In this document: positions 12,785-24,878 of the stretch, piece by piece
Layout of the letters: every line of letters begins with the position of its first letter
Numbering within the stretch: position 1 is the stretch's first letter
Assembly: GCA_023512835.1 (NCBI GenBank)
Contig: CM042088.1
Coordinates: 44,284,771-44,348,770, forward strand
Origin: Taxillus chinensis
Lineage: Eukaryota > Streptophyta > Magnoliopsida > Santalales > Loranthaceae
Direction of reading: 5' to 3'
DNA length: 64,000 nt
The notes under the pieces: generated by a model
The model's database searches: none
The model's input: only the letters and a program-made list of their open reading frames with translations
Told to the model about the DNA's origin: nothing
Translations under genes and position numbers: made by a program

Positions 12785-15700
12785 AATTTTTAACTAATCC
12801 ACTAATCGTTATCACTCACACTCTTCCTCTCTTAATAATAAGCACAAGTCAATTGTGCACACAACACCAAGGACTAGTGGCGCTGCGCTACGGGCGAAGT
12901 AAATGGTTTTTAGAAAAAACAAGAGAACACTTCACCTGTAGAGTGATGACACATGTATAATTGGTATGCGATTAGTGTGTAATGTGCCTACGAGTAGATT
13001 TTTATAATAATAATAAGAAGAAGAAGAATATCATATTAATTTACATTGCAATTCGTTTAATTAAATAATATAAATAATATAATATAATATAATATTAAAT
13101 AGAAGAACAATATCATATTAATTTATATTAATTTACATTGCAAGTCAATTTATCATAATATTATTTTAAATTATAAATAAAATATCTTAAATATGTTATT
13201 CAAAATCTTCATAATTTTAAATATAGAACAATTATTTAACGTTTAAATATTTAAAATATGAATATATTATTAATAAATATAAATGTATTATTAATTATTA
13301 AAATGGGTCAAACTTGTATCGGTGTTTTTTTTAACAATTAAAACTAAAAATGTGTAAAACATATTTTGATATATGATTTTTAATAACAAAAAATAATAGA
13401 AGCATGTAAATCATGGGCGAGTGACTTAATTATAATAATAGTAATAAATAATAACTAGTAAAATATATAATACATTTTAAATTATTAATATAATAATAAT
13501 AGTGAGTAAAACATGTGATTTATTATAATTTATACGAACAATATTAATAAAATAATAATAAAGTATGGAACATGAACATCTATTGTATAAAAATTTATAA
13601 AAATAATAAAAATAGAATAGTAATAACGTATGAAGCATGATGATAATATAAGTTATAAAAAGTAACACTAATAATAAAATAATACTAATGTGTTAATCAT
13701 GTATTGTATTATATATGAAATTTTCTTATTTATGAAAATGTCATCAATTCATTATTACAAATAGGCATTCGTTCAAAAAATTTGTAACACAAACACCTTA
13801 GAAACTTCAATTTTGGTGCTTCTAATGGAGGATTATAATTACTCTTTCTTTAAAAACTTGATTAGCTATAGTGATGCGGATAATGAATACAATTTCTCAA
13901 ACTTTGATCATGACTACACGTCAAATTTTATAATTGAACGTGTTGATATTATTGTGAGAAAAAATAGCATCATTCATAATCTTGTTGACATGATGGCAGA
14001 TGGCAAAGCCACTCTTACTAGCCAAGTTTTAGTTTGCTTGGACTTGATCAACGTTTGGTGATTAGTGGTTACCTTTTGAGGTTTTATGTTAGAGTAGATT
14101 ATATGTTTTGTTATTATTTGTTAAAGAATATTTTTAGAAGTTAATTTTTTGCATGGACAAAATTTGTGTCAAGTTGAAATTTTATTAAAAAGTGACTCAA
14201 ATTATCATATGATAGTTTACAGTTTCTTCTTATTCTATTGTGTCTTTTTATAAAATCATGTAATATATTATAAAAATATTTTAATATTAAAAAAATTAGA
14301 GAGATTGTTATACATTCCATCTTTGTGCTCGTTACAATTAGAATAAAGTTTATTCTTATATATTTGTGATTTTTTTATGTTTGGGGTTTTTCACGTAACT
14401 CTGTGTTTTCTTTTATTTTGTTTTCTTTTGCAATCTTTTTTGTGCTTGATTTGTCATTTTCATTCATACACAACTATGACAAAGCATTTGATTTGTTATT
14501 GTCATGAAAGCATGTACAATACTTTTTAATTCAAAATAAACGAAAAATGATTAGGCAAACATTTGTTAGAATGTTAGGGCAGACATTATACATTAAGTGT
14601 GAATGTGCATGTGAAGGTTCCTTAAGTGTTTAATACAAATATGTGCCTAAAGGCATGCACAATGATATACACCTTAAAACAAAATAAGAATGATCAAGTG
14701 AACATTCACCAAAATGTTAACAAGCATTCGTTCAAATGTTTGATTGAATGAGCATTCTAATGTTCCTTAAATGGTTATTCTAAATGCTTTCAAATGCATA
14801 TACGACCCTCCACACTTTCAAGATTAAAGAATAATAATTATGTGAGCATTCAACAAAATGCTAAGGCAATTTTTTGTCTAAACACTTAGCCAAACGTACA
14901 CTAAAAAGTTTAGAAGACTTACTCAATTTTTTTCTAACACACTAGAAAATAGGTTGGTTATCCATTTGCTTTGCCTCTATTGGGTGTGACGACAATTTTA
15001 TTGGGCTTTTATTTCTATCTCAGATAATCTTATATATAAAATTGTTCCTCTATATACACAATCAAAATGTTGGGGAAAGAGTTTAGGAATTTAAATATAC
15101 AACCAAAGTCATTTGGTTTTTATTTATATTATTTTAAATCTCTTTCACATTAAACAATTTAAATTCATCTTAAGCTTGCTTAAACTTGACTCACCTAAGC
15201 TATCTTGCTTGAATTACTAAACTCATTTAAGCTTAAAATATTAAATCTAAATGCCACCTTTTTTTATTCGTAAAGTTAACATTTTAATATTTTTAAAAAA
15301 CATTGTGAATGTTTTTTTTACAAATAATAACTATTAGCACGCCACATTAATAAATATTAAATTTAACTTTTCAAGACAGCCACGCATAAGAAACTCTATT
15401 TAAAACTAACACAACAAAAAGAACTCAATGTTATATCATAAAGTAAAATTTTATGATCAGACTCAAAAGGTTTAAAGCAGGACTTAACTTTTAACCAAAT
15501 TTTTTTGTTAATGGTTGGAATTAAATCTGTCATTAAAAAAATATAACTAATCTCATTAACCATTGCGAATAAAAACTTAATATAAAAACTATAAGAGACT
15601 TATTCATATAAAATTATACACACACACACAAGAAACACCATGTGTTCAAGAGAAGATAATTGTTTTATATATTATATATATTATTTATATTCTTTCGAAA

Positions 15701-15896
15701 AAAAAAAAATGACACGTGTTGCTGTTTTATTTTTATGTGAGCAGGTACCACAAAAACAGAATGACCGCATGGCGTATACAGTGGCTATCAAATTTTCACT
15801 CAACTATCATTTATTGTACATTTAAACTTCATAAGGGTTAGTAAAGCAGACGCAAGAATCCAAGTTCCAACCCAACGTGCTTTGTTTTGATCTATA

Positions 15897-18423
15897 TCAA
15901 CTCGCCTGCTGACCACCTACTATCTTTCTCAGAAGTGAAATAACCTCAGCTGGTTCAGGAGCTCCAAACACCGAACTTCCTGCAACAATGCAGTTTGCTC
16001 CTGCAGAAGCAGCTGCTTCGATTGTTGAAGGCCCTAAACCGCCATCCACCTGGAAAATTGTCAATCCACAAATTTTAAACGGCTGTCACATTGCAAGTAT
16101 TACAACTACAAATGAATGCAAAATATTGTTCAAGAAATGCCACCAGAACGATAAATATAGAAATTTTTAGACAGAAAATCGAAGGGCATTATTGAGCCAA
16201 GAGTTACCTCTATATCGAGTGATGGGTACTTCTTTCTCAGTGCACTCACCTAGATTATCCAAGAAAGGGAACATCGTTCAGGAAGTACCATGATTGTACA
16301 GAAACGTGGATTGTAGTAATAGTAATACCTTTTCCATCATCTCTGGCATGAATTTCTGCCCACCAAATCCAGGTTCCACGGTCATGACTAGTACCATTTC
16401 AACTGGATCTTCACAGTCCACCTATAGAAAGCAACACGGGGAAACGAATGGAAATGAATTGGAAGGACTATAACCACACATACTAATAGCTGTTTCCCAA
16501 ATTTGTTTTGGAATGTATCTTTAATTACAGTCAGAACAAAGGTAAGTTCAAAGAGCTGAACATGGACCTAAAAAGTCAAGAGTAAAAACCAAAGAGCATA
16601 CCAGTGGATAAACCTCTTCAATAGGTGTCCCTGGCTTTAGTGCCACACCAGCTCTCATGCCCTTTGACTTAATTTTTCGAACAAGTTCTTGCCAGTTGTC
16701 TATACATTCACGACAAAACCTTGAAATTAGTGGATGGGAGAAAATCGACACCTAAAATTACCACAAATAACGCAATGGCGGCAGTCCTAACTATATTAGG
16801 TGCAACCCACCTTTGGATACCTCAACATGGAATGTAAAACCTGATGCCCCAGCTTTTCCTAAAGGTTCTACATAATCAAGGGGATTGGTAACCATTAGAT
16901 GGCAATCCAGATATGCCCTGATTGAGAAACATAATATTTTCACTGTTATGTTAGGAAAAGCAAATCACAACTCAGGAATATCAGGTTTAAAATCAAGAAG
17001 ACTCAAGAGGCATTACTTGGTGTGCTTTCTCAGACTTGCAATGACTGGAGGACCAAGAGATAGATTCGGGACAAAGTGCCTACAAAAATAAAACAATAAC
17101 ATAAGCACAGCCAAAAAAAATGAAAAAACAACCAAATACAAGCCATAATAAGATGGTAATTTTTTTTTTTTTTGATATTCTTCCAATTAGTAGAATTCCT
17201 ACTATAATTGTTACCTAGATCAAATAACGAACATTGTTTGGTCCCCTAAAAAAAATCCAAAAAGACAATTTAAGGAGGATAAAATTCACAGTCAAATACA
17301 ATTAATATGGGAGGAGGCTTATGGATTAAGGAATTCAAACTGTATCATGTTGCAAAATTGTTTATTGTCCAATGCTAACACAAGTAACACATATCGCATC
17401 ACTTCCTATTTGTATAATAATAACAATAATTCATTGAACAAAAGTGTTTAGATTCAGCCACTACGACGTACATTCACACATTCACATATTTATAAAGGAA
17501 AAGTAAAAAAACGGTAGGAATCAATATAAGGGAAAACTGCAATTTGAGTCCCAAGATGCAGAAAGCTAAGATGGAGAAAACATGAAATGATGAGATGGGC
17601 ATATTTTACAACCTTACGCCTAATTAGAGTTTCTACTTTCTTTGGTAGAAAAAATGAAATAAAAAGGAATGGTTAGAACCCCAGAAACCAACCAAAAAAG
17701 AACATTTCAAAGACAATGAAATTTACAGGCTGATATGATTAATAAGGAATTTGAACTTGGCTATCACTTATTGTGAATACTAACCAAAGTAACATATGTT
17801 GCGTCTCTTCGTAATTGTAAAATCAATAAATAAATCATAAAAATAAAAAAAAAAAAAAGTTCACATTAAGCTACAACTACCACACGCATATTCACATATT
17901 TATAAGGGACAAGTAGAATGGGGGAGGAATTAATAAGAAAAACCACAGTTTGACTCTCAGCAAGCAAAAAACAAATATGGAGGCAGCCATAAGAGGTTCA
18001 AAGCGTCCAACCTACCCATCCTGCAAGGAAACAAACATGCCAACCCCATTAGCGTCAGAAAAGCATATCAAAATCTAAGTAAATCAGACAAATTATAACT
18101 ACATGAGTCGCTCGCAATTAAAAGGGGGGAACAAAAAATGACAAACAGCGAACATGTTAGGACAGATTCGATTCAAGACTCTCGCTTTATACGCAACATG
18201 GTTGATACGAACACATACTAAGCATGTTATTAGAATTTGGATCCGACGGAGAGGTCGATGGATCACAGACCCAGACAGCAGGAATCGAGAAAAAGGGAGG
18301 AGGAAGTACCATGATGTCCATGTGGAGCCAATCGGCGCCGCAATCGAGCATGCGGCGAGCTTCCGAGGCCAAGTTAGCGAAATCCGAGGAGAGCATCGAC
18401 GGCGCGATCTTTGCGGAAGCCAT
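15897..18423 (-). CDS. RPE: Ribulose-phosphate 3-epimerase, cytosolic form
   Basis: Interconverts ribulose 5-phosphate and xylulose 5-phosphate in the pentose phosphate pathway. Eight coding exons on the minus strand: 18310-18423, 18016-18020, 17017-17079, 16811-16917, 16602-16699, 16329-16421, 16208-16249, 15897-16049. They join in frame to 224 residues, the usual length of the cytosolic form. Visible motifs are [30 protein letters not shown] (metal and substrate site), [25 protein letters not shown] and [10 protein letters not shown] with [10 protein letters not shown]. There is no transit peptide: the reading frame starts 5-6 residues before KIAP, which argues for cytosol over plastid. The 5-nt exon 2 (GATGG) is needed to encode the invariant Asp-Gly. 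An in-frame upstream ATG at 18468 exists but is not family-like. Intron 2 carries a diverged tandem duplication. Confidence 0.93.
17240..17970. repeat. Diverged tandem duplication inside epimerase intron 2
   Basis: Two related blocks, about 17240-17555 and 17680-17970, share ordered motifs. These are GATTAA..GGAAT, AAGTAACA(C/T)AT, CATTCACATATTTATAA versus CATATTCACATATTTATAA, and a purine-rich tail ending in a TTTGA(G/C)TC-like stretch. Many substitutions and indels separate them. No coding content is seen. Confidence 0.5.
18016..18020 (-). other. RPE: 5-nt micro-exon of the epimerase gene
   Basis: On the minus strand the sequence reads TTCCTTGCAG|GATGG|GTAGGT. Without these five bases exon 1 (ending ATG) and exon 3 (starting G CAC TTT) do not join in frame. 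With them the junction reads M-D-G-H-F, the conserved motif of the family. Confidence 0.85.
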
Positions 18424-20262
18424 TTCGAGGCGGCGCTGGTGGTCGTCTCGTGGGAGCGAAGGAAACATCTACGAGGAACAAAAGGTCCGGTCCTGCGAAG
18501 GTACGACCAACCAGCCCAGGTAGGTAGGTTGGTTGAAAATCTTAAAAGTTCCATACGGTGTCGTTTTATATTTTTACGTTTTTCCGCCAAAGTGCCCAAT
18601 TATGTTTTTTTTTTTTTTTTACATCAGGCCACTAAATAAATATTTGAGTCTTGACTACTTGAAGCTTTGTTTTTAGATTACATCACAAGAAGAAGAAAAA
18701 TATTATTTTGAAAAGAAATTCTTAAAAATAATTTTCTACTACGATGTCGTTTTATATGGTTTGATTTGATTATAAACTTTGAAGGAAAAGTATTTTAAAC
18801 TTTTGAAAAAAATAATTTCTGAAAGTAATTAAAAACTTTTCTAAAAATAATTTTAGATGTACACTGTAGCACAGGCTTAAACTAATTATGTATTTTTAAA
18901 ACAAAAATACTCCAAACACATAATTATTTTGAATTTCTGCTACGATTAATGACTAAATATGACTAATAATTAAACTCTCACCTTAGTTAACACTGTATTT
19001 CAAATGCAAATTGTCGATGGCATTAGACTAGATTTGCAGTGTATAGGTGAGAGCTATGGCCTAATCAAAGCTATACCACTGCGCGATCCTACGAGTTAGT
19101 GCAGGGAACAACAATAGCTCATCAGTCATCACCGATCCCATAATATCTTGGTTCAAAACATGTATGTGGCGGTGTAGTCTAAACTTTTTAAAAGCGTAAG
19201 AGTAAATTGAGGGCCCCAATGAAATAATCATCAGTAAAAAAGGGGGTCACTATCCTACTAAAACTAAAATAGATAACCTAGATGGCTAGATCATCGTATA
19301 TATAATTACCATAAGAATTTATGATGATAATCAAATTTAAAATTTTAACAATATAATTACACATATTTAGTAGGGATGATATGATGATAATCGTATAGTC
19401 TGTTCTGTTCGAATGATTTGAACAGTTTAAAACAGAACCTCAAAAAATTTTAACCTTAATTTTATATAAAAATACAATAAAACACCAAAACTTAGCACAA
19501 ATTCAACCCAATGCTTACGGAGATAGCCCTAATATTTAGTGATAACAACGGGCAGCAGTCATCCATTAAAATGGAATTAAGGTGGTGGACACTACTCCAC
19601 TTTTTGTTTTTGTTTTTAATGAATTCTAGGGGATGGCGAGCGAGTTAACATATTATTATATTCACAGCGATACACTAAAATTAAATTTTAATTAGTGACT
19701 CATCAAAATTACGCATTTTGTTGTAGTCTCAACATAACGATGCAAATAATATTATAATAAGGGGTGATTTAGTATAGTGTAATGCAATTTTTACTACCCT
19801 TGTACTAATTTTATTGAAAAAAAAATTCGCATTCCCCCTCTATTTTATTCACATTTTATATTTAAAAAAAACAAAATTCATCCACTCTGCTTAACGTTCA
19901 TGAATAACGTTTTGGTAAAACCATGTTGGTTACCTAAATTTAATTAAAGTCTTGCATTGTCGTGTAGTATATGGTAATAATAACCTGATTTCACTCTTTA
20001 AAGGGAGGCTTTAATGTAATTAAAACAAAACTTACATTAAAATTTGAAGGTGTCAATGTCAAACGAAAAGAAACGAAACACGAAACCGCGGTGACGGCGA
20101 TTTCTCATTGTTCCATGCGCGCAGTCAGCGTGGAACATAGAGAAAGAGGATCATATATATTAATCCTTATATTTTAAACCGTGCTTGAATGATTTATCGC
20201 ATTATATTTTAAAAATTAAAAATAAAAACACAAAGCCATTACACTGGCCGTTTGAAGCCAAA

Positions 20263-20319
<57 letters not shown>

Positions 20320-20468
20320 CACACACGCTTTAAATTTCAGAGCCATTTCCCCTGCTCCGTTCCAACGTAACGCGAAGAAACAACTTTCCTCGTCCGTTGG
20401 TTCCTCAAAAAACATGAACTTTTTGGGTTTCGGATGAGGAGGGGAGGTTTGGTGTCGACCTGAGAGAT
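18424..20468. other. Divergent intergenic region between the epimerase and the MGSCVS gene
   Basis: Upstream sequence for two genes read in opposite directions. It is AT-rich with no supported reading frame. A 51-bp CT repeat (20266-20316) lies 150 bp before the plus-strand start codon, probably in its 5' leader. A poly-T run is at 18605-18620. Confidence 0.6.
20266..20316. repeat. (CT)n microsatellite in the presumed 5' leader
   Basis: Uninterrupted CT dinucleotides over 51 bases on the coding strand, about 150 bp before the start codon of the MGSCVS protein gene. Pyrimidine tracts of this kind are common around plant transcription starts. Confidence 0.95.
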
Positions 20469-22058
20469 ATGGGTTCGTGCGTCTCGGTTCTGAAGAACCC
20501 TCGAGTTCCCGACAGGAGACTGCAGCGGCTTCCGTCGTCGTCGGCCGCTGGTTCGACGTCAGACAGCCTCGACGTCCCTTCCTCGGACGAATTCGATCGC
20601 GCCGGCGATGCTGCGCTGAAATCCCAGTGGCAATCCGCGCGTTCCTTGACAGCCTTCAGTGACTTCAGTACATGCCGCCCCGCTTTCGTTTTTGTTTTTG
20701 CTTTTTTTATTCATGTATATATTGATACGACCCTTTTTTTTGGTTATTTCTCAAAATGCTTCTAATAAGTTTCCGGGGGTGGACCTGTGTTGTGTCATTA
20801 CTGTTATTGTAATTAAAAGTGCACGTACGTAAGTATTAGAGATTGCTCAATCGATTTGTTTTGATTATAGTTAATTTATTTGTTATAGTGCTAGCTAGCA
20901 GTCGTGGGCATCAGCCTCTTAATTACTGGGTTTTGTGCCCTTTTGTGTGTTTGAATTGTTGGGATGCCTGTATTAATAATTTTTCTGTTTCAATTTGTCT
21001 TTCATATATTGCGTTTTTGTTTATTTCATGGTGACTTATTAATGTAGCTATAGAGTATGTTCTAGCAACAAAAAATTAGATGTGTTTGTAATTTGGTAGT
21101 GTACTGTAACAGCTTGATTCATGTAAGCCAATTGGAAACGTTCTGCTCCCATTTTTGGTGTTGCATTGCATTGCCCCCTTTTGATGTTGCATGATAGAAT
21201 ATGGTTTACTTTCCTCTACAATGGCGAAGCGTTAGTTTTCATATATAAAATGTGTCTCTGCTGCCGGCTCCTAGATTGTGTTCTTCTTCTTACTCCGCAC
21301 AAACTAATTAGTATATGTACATTATAGTCGTCTGAGAGACGTTAAGTGGATATTTTAATTACCAGGTTTCTTGATTCTGTAATCTGTGCAGGTAATATTG
21401 AGATCTTTCTGGATTCCCAGCCTCGGTTCGAGTCTGATGATTGTGAAGATGATTTTCACAGTGTCGACAATGATGGTAATTATATAAGAGCATGCAACTG
21501 CTACCTTCCATATATGCTATTACTTCACTCCTTCATATATACGTTACTGACTCATTTCATTTCCTTCCTTTACACCTTGTTGTTGTAGTAAGATCTTCTA
21601 TATATACATGCTATGTTACTAGCTTTTTGCCTTACATTGGTGCAGCATTTACCCCATCTAATGACAATACCCCACTGGACCCAACTAGCATCATCTCCGT
21701 AGGAAGTTTGCGAGTCAGTAACGCCCCATTTCAGGTTGGAGCAACCCACTCCAGGCCTTCACCATATCCGGCACATAGGAGGAAGAAACTAGCTGAACTC
21801 TTCCGGGACAGCCGACGAGGCGGCTTTGAATACGCTGAAGACCTTTCAGCTGGCAGCCAAAACATCCATGGTCCTGGTTCCAAATCTGTAGGTGGCAGCC
21901 GTACCCTAAATGTCGACACAGGAGTGATCAGCTCTGTACCTCGTGAAACATTTTCTGATGGAGATGCCAGACACCCAAAGAGAGGACCGTCCAGCCCATG
22001 CAGTGCTGTCATCCCAGCTTGGCTTCAAGCTGCAGTTTCAGTGATAGGAAAAAATTAA
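20469..22058 (+). CDS. Small N-myristoylated-type plant protein of unknown function (At3g27210-like)
   Basis: Three exons, 20469-20667, 21392-21475 and 21646-22058, join in frame with GT-AG introns to 231 residues. The N-terminus MGSCVSVL has Gly2 for N-myristoylation and Cys4 as a possible palmitoylation site, implying membrane attachment. The conserved core is FLDSQPRFESDDCEDDFHSV followed by FTPSNDNTP. It resembles the Arabidopsis At3g27210 family (FDSQ.W..SDCEDDF.SV.GDFTPS..NTP), whose function is not known to me. The rest is Ser/Pro-rich and low in structure, with RRKKLAELFRDS as the most helix-like part and a closing stretch CSAVIPAWLQAAVSVI. No enzymatic motif is visible. Confidence 0.85.
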
Positions 22059-22521
22059 ATGAATGATTGTCAAGTCGACGTTTAAATTCTTGCAACTTGT
22101 GCTAACTCTTCTGCTATATATGTTGTATACGTGGAAGAATACATATAATCTCGTGTCTGTAGCGGTTGTATATTTGTTAAGTTGCTCAACCTTAATTGGG
22201 AGAAGAGGATAATGATCGCTAGCTAGCTCTTAATGGTTTTCTTGCATAGAGGAAATGTTAAATCGGTAAAATTCCATGACTTTTGGTTTGTGGGTCTTTT
22301 TTTTTTTTTTTTTTTTATCCCTTTGTTTAAGTGTAATAGATAGATTGGCAAATTACGTAAGCAAGACATTGTTGCAAAGATGGTTTTAGACGGAAAAGAA
22401 ACATGTCTAATCTGTATTAGCTTTTTTTGGTCTGTGGCGGCGTATTGGAAACGCTGCCTAAGCCCAAATATTCTTCTTCTCATCGTAAGGGACGTTTCTG
22501 GAGTGGAGAAGTAATGTTGTA
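22059..22521. other. 3' flank of the MGSCVS gene, no gene seen
   Basis: AT-rich sequence with a poly-T run at 22298-22316. It probably contains the 3' untranslated region and polyadenylation site of the preceding gene. Nothing else is supported. Confidence 0.6.
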
Positions 22522-22573
22522 ACTTCCCTGGTGTAGTTGGTTATCACGTAGGTCCCCAATCAGGGCGAAGGCA
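22522..22573 (+). pseudogene. Decayed tRNA-Val copy lacking the anticodon arm
   Basis: The segment keeps the D-arm region of the downstream tRNA genes exactly (GTGTAGTTGGTTATCACGT) and then jumps to GGTCCCCA followed by a degenerate T-arm and GGGCGAAGGCA. About 16 bases holding the whole anticodon stem-loop are missing, and the acceptor strand has changed (ACTTCCC for GGTTTCG). It cannot work as a tRNA. Confidence 0.85.
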
Positions 22574-22668
22574 TTTGTTTTGTTCTGCTTTAGATATATA
22601 TATATATCATCTGATATTTTTCTGCATGCAAGGGAGGCTCCACGATATTATCATAAAAATTAAAGAAA

Positions 22669-22686
22669 CGCCGTTCACGAACGGCG
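22669..22686. other. Perfect GC-rich hairpin just upstream of tRNA-Val copy 1
   Basis: CGCCGTTC and GAACGGCG are perfect reverse complements separated by two bases, ending four bases before the tRNA 5' end. It is absent upstream of copy 2. Function unknown; chance is possible but an 8-bp stem with a 2-base loop stands out in AT-rich DNA. Confidence 0.7.
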
Positions 22687-22690
22687 TCAT

Positions 22691-22764
22691 GGTTTCGTGG
22701 TGTAGTTGGTTATCACGTCAGTCTAACACACTGAAGGTCCCCAGTTCGAGCCTGGGCGAAGCCA
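22691..22764 (+). tRNA. tRNA-Val (anticodon AAC), copy 1
   Basis: 74-nt cloverleaf. Acceptor GGTTTCG pairs with CGAAGCC (one G-T wobble), then discriminator A. The anticodon stem TCAGT/ACTGA frames loop CTAACAC with AAC at positions 34-36. The T-stem CCCAG/CTGGG holds TTCGAGC. Internal A box (TGGTGTAGTTGG) and B box (GTTCGAGCC) are intact and a T7 run follows at 22772 as a Pol III terminator. No CCA is encoded, as expected for a nuclear gene. Confidence 0.97.
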
Positions 22765-22865
22765 TTGTGGATTTTTTTAAATAAAAAATATTGGATATTT
22801 TTCTGTAAGGGAGGCTCCGGCACAGAATTACGATAAGACAACGAAACTTAGTAGGCATGCAACGT

Positions 22866-22939
22866 GGTTTCGTGGTGTAGTTGGTTATCACGTCAGTCTA
22901 ACACACTGAAGGTCCCCAGTTCGAGCCTGGGCGAAGCCA
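22866..22939 (+). tRNA. tRNA-Val (anticodon AAC), copy 2
   Basis: Identical in its 74 bases to the copy 175 bp upstream. It is followed directly by TTTT (22940-22943), a minimal Pol III terminator. Flanking sequence is also partly duplicated (AGGGAGGCTCC near 22631 and 22808), showing that a unit of about 175 bp was copied. Confidence 0.97.
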
Positions 22940-24820
22940 TTTTATTTTATCGGGTATTCATTACTTTTTTTTTTCAATTTTGTTTTAACGCATGGGATGG
23001 GAGTCTCCGGGACATCCCCGCTGTAATACACAGCGACAAAGATTCCCATCACTGTAAGATTTCTAGATTTTGTAGGTCACGGGAGCTCAACCTATATGTT
23101 AATATCTCTATACACATATATACACCAATGTAGAGGGGTAATTCGGCTGATTGGAACTCCTTTTAAAAAAAGGTGATAGCTAAAATGCATTGTCTCTTGT
23201 GAAAACATTTCGAACATTAATGATAAATAAATAAATTGAAATGGTATTGAATGAAAGAAAAGAAAAGCATTTAAAATGTTCAGATTATTTAAAAATCAAA
23301 ATCACTTGGCTGATTTGTTTGGTATAAGTCATATTGCCTATGAGAAACCGTACCCGTGTCACCGTGTGGGTAAACATGTCATGTGGTTCATCAAACTTAA
23401 AAATAAAACAAAAAATAAATTCTCTTTTCATATAAGCGATTTTTTGTTTTTTAAAACAGCAATGCATTTGGTACAACATCAAATGACCATTATTATTTTT
23501 TTCTTAAAGTAGGGTGACCAATTTTAATTAATAAATTTTAAAACAAGTTTTAAAAAATCGAATCACATATTAATTTTAAAAATTATTTTTAATTATTTTC
23601 TTTTAACCTAAACTCAATTTTATGGAACGAATAAGTTTTTTTTTAAATATTTTTTATATTTATTATTTGAACTTATTAAATATTAATTTTAAAAACAAAT
23701 GATATTCTACTTTTTAAAAAATATACTTTTTAAAACCTATCGGAATTTTCAATGAACACATAAAACTAAATTATTTGTATTAGTTTATAACCCAATCTGA
23801 TGGAATCTTTGGAGTGTAGTAAAAGACGGTTAGATCCTCAAGCCACTACAATTGTGTTTTTGTGTGTGCTTTGCTTATTTATCTATTTACTTTTTTGATA
23901 GTGAATTTTAGAGACCAAAAGGTGTGGGTTTGAGTTTATAAGTGTGTGCTATTCATAACCCCTCTACTGCATGCCCAAGAAACAATAAGTTTCAATTTGA
24001 AAGATGTGTTAAGAGAAGTTATCTTGTGGTTTTTGTTTTCTTTTAATGTTAGTGGTTCTACTAAATAAGATATTAGTCTTTCCATTTTTTTTAAGTTTAG
24101 TTATGCATATTTTATATATTTACTTTTTTGTCTATGTATGGCGTGTTGGTGGGTTGTAATTAAACCGAATCAAATAACAAGATATTCATTAATATTTATT
24201 AACAAATCAAATCGAACACAAAATTTATAACATGTTCACGAATATTAACAAATAAATGTCACAAATCCTAAAAATTCACCAAAAGAACTAAATCGTACAC
24301 TTATCCTAGAAAAAATATAATTACTCAATATAATATCATTACTTAATATTTAAAAATTATTATACAAATACTTCATGATAATATAATAATAATAAATAAA
24401 TATTTTTATTTAATAAAAACAGCTACTACACATAATAATTAATTACTTAATTATCAATAATTTTTATGAATACAAATATTCATAAATAATTACGAATAAT
24501 TTTATAAATATTATAATTATATTCAATGATATTATTTCTTAAGTAACTAACAAAAACGAAACGAAGGGAATGTAAATTTATTTATCATGATTTATTTACA
24601 TGCGAAGTTGATATTATTTGTTAGTTTTATTGAATAAAGGAATCATTGCGGTGTTCTTGTATTTTTTTATTTCTTCTGCAACTTTGGAAGCTCTAATTCT
24701 CTATCAGAAGTTGACTTCCTATTGGTTTAAAACTAACCGAACTATCTGACAATTCCATATTCCTAAGGGATGCATTAAGCACTCATTTATAAATTGTACA
24801 GTTTTTTTAATATGCTGTTC

Positions 24821-24878
<58 letters not shown>

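Larger units (their letters stand above)
8370..15896. other. Very AT-rich intergenic spacer between LYK2 and the epimerase
   Basis: This 7.5-kb stretch contains the LYK2 promoter side (from 8370) and the 3' flank of the epimerase gene (to 15896). In between is strongly AT-rich DNA with poly-T/poly-A runs, (GT)n near 10479-10494, a tandem G-box hexamer at 11017-11039, an AT-rich inverted-repeat element at about 12575-12784 and TAA-type low-complexity sequence around 13010-13700. The longest frame (13813-14061, 82 codons) matches nothing I recognise. No gene is supported. Confidence 0.6.

Noticed and set aside
13813..14061. 82-codon plus-strand frame in the AT-rich spacer
   Set aside because: A/T-rich composition (Asn, Ile and Phe codons), no recognisable motif, no neighbouring exons; length is compatible with chance.
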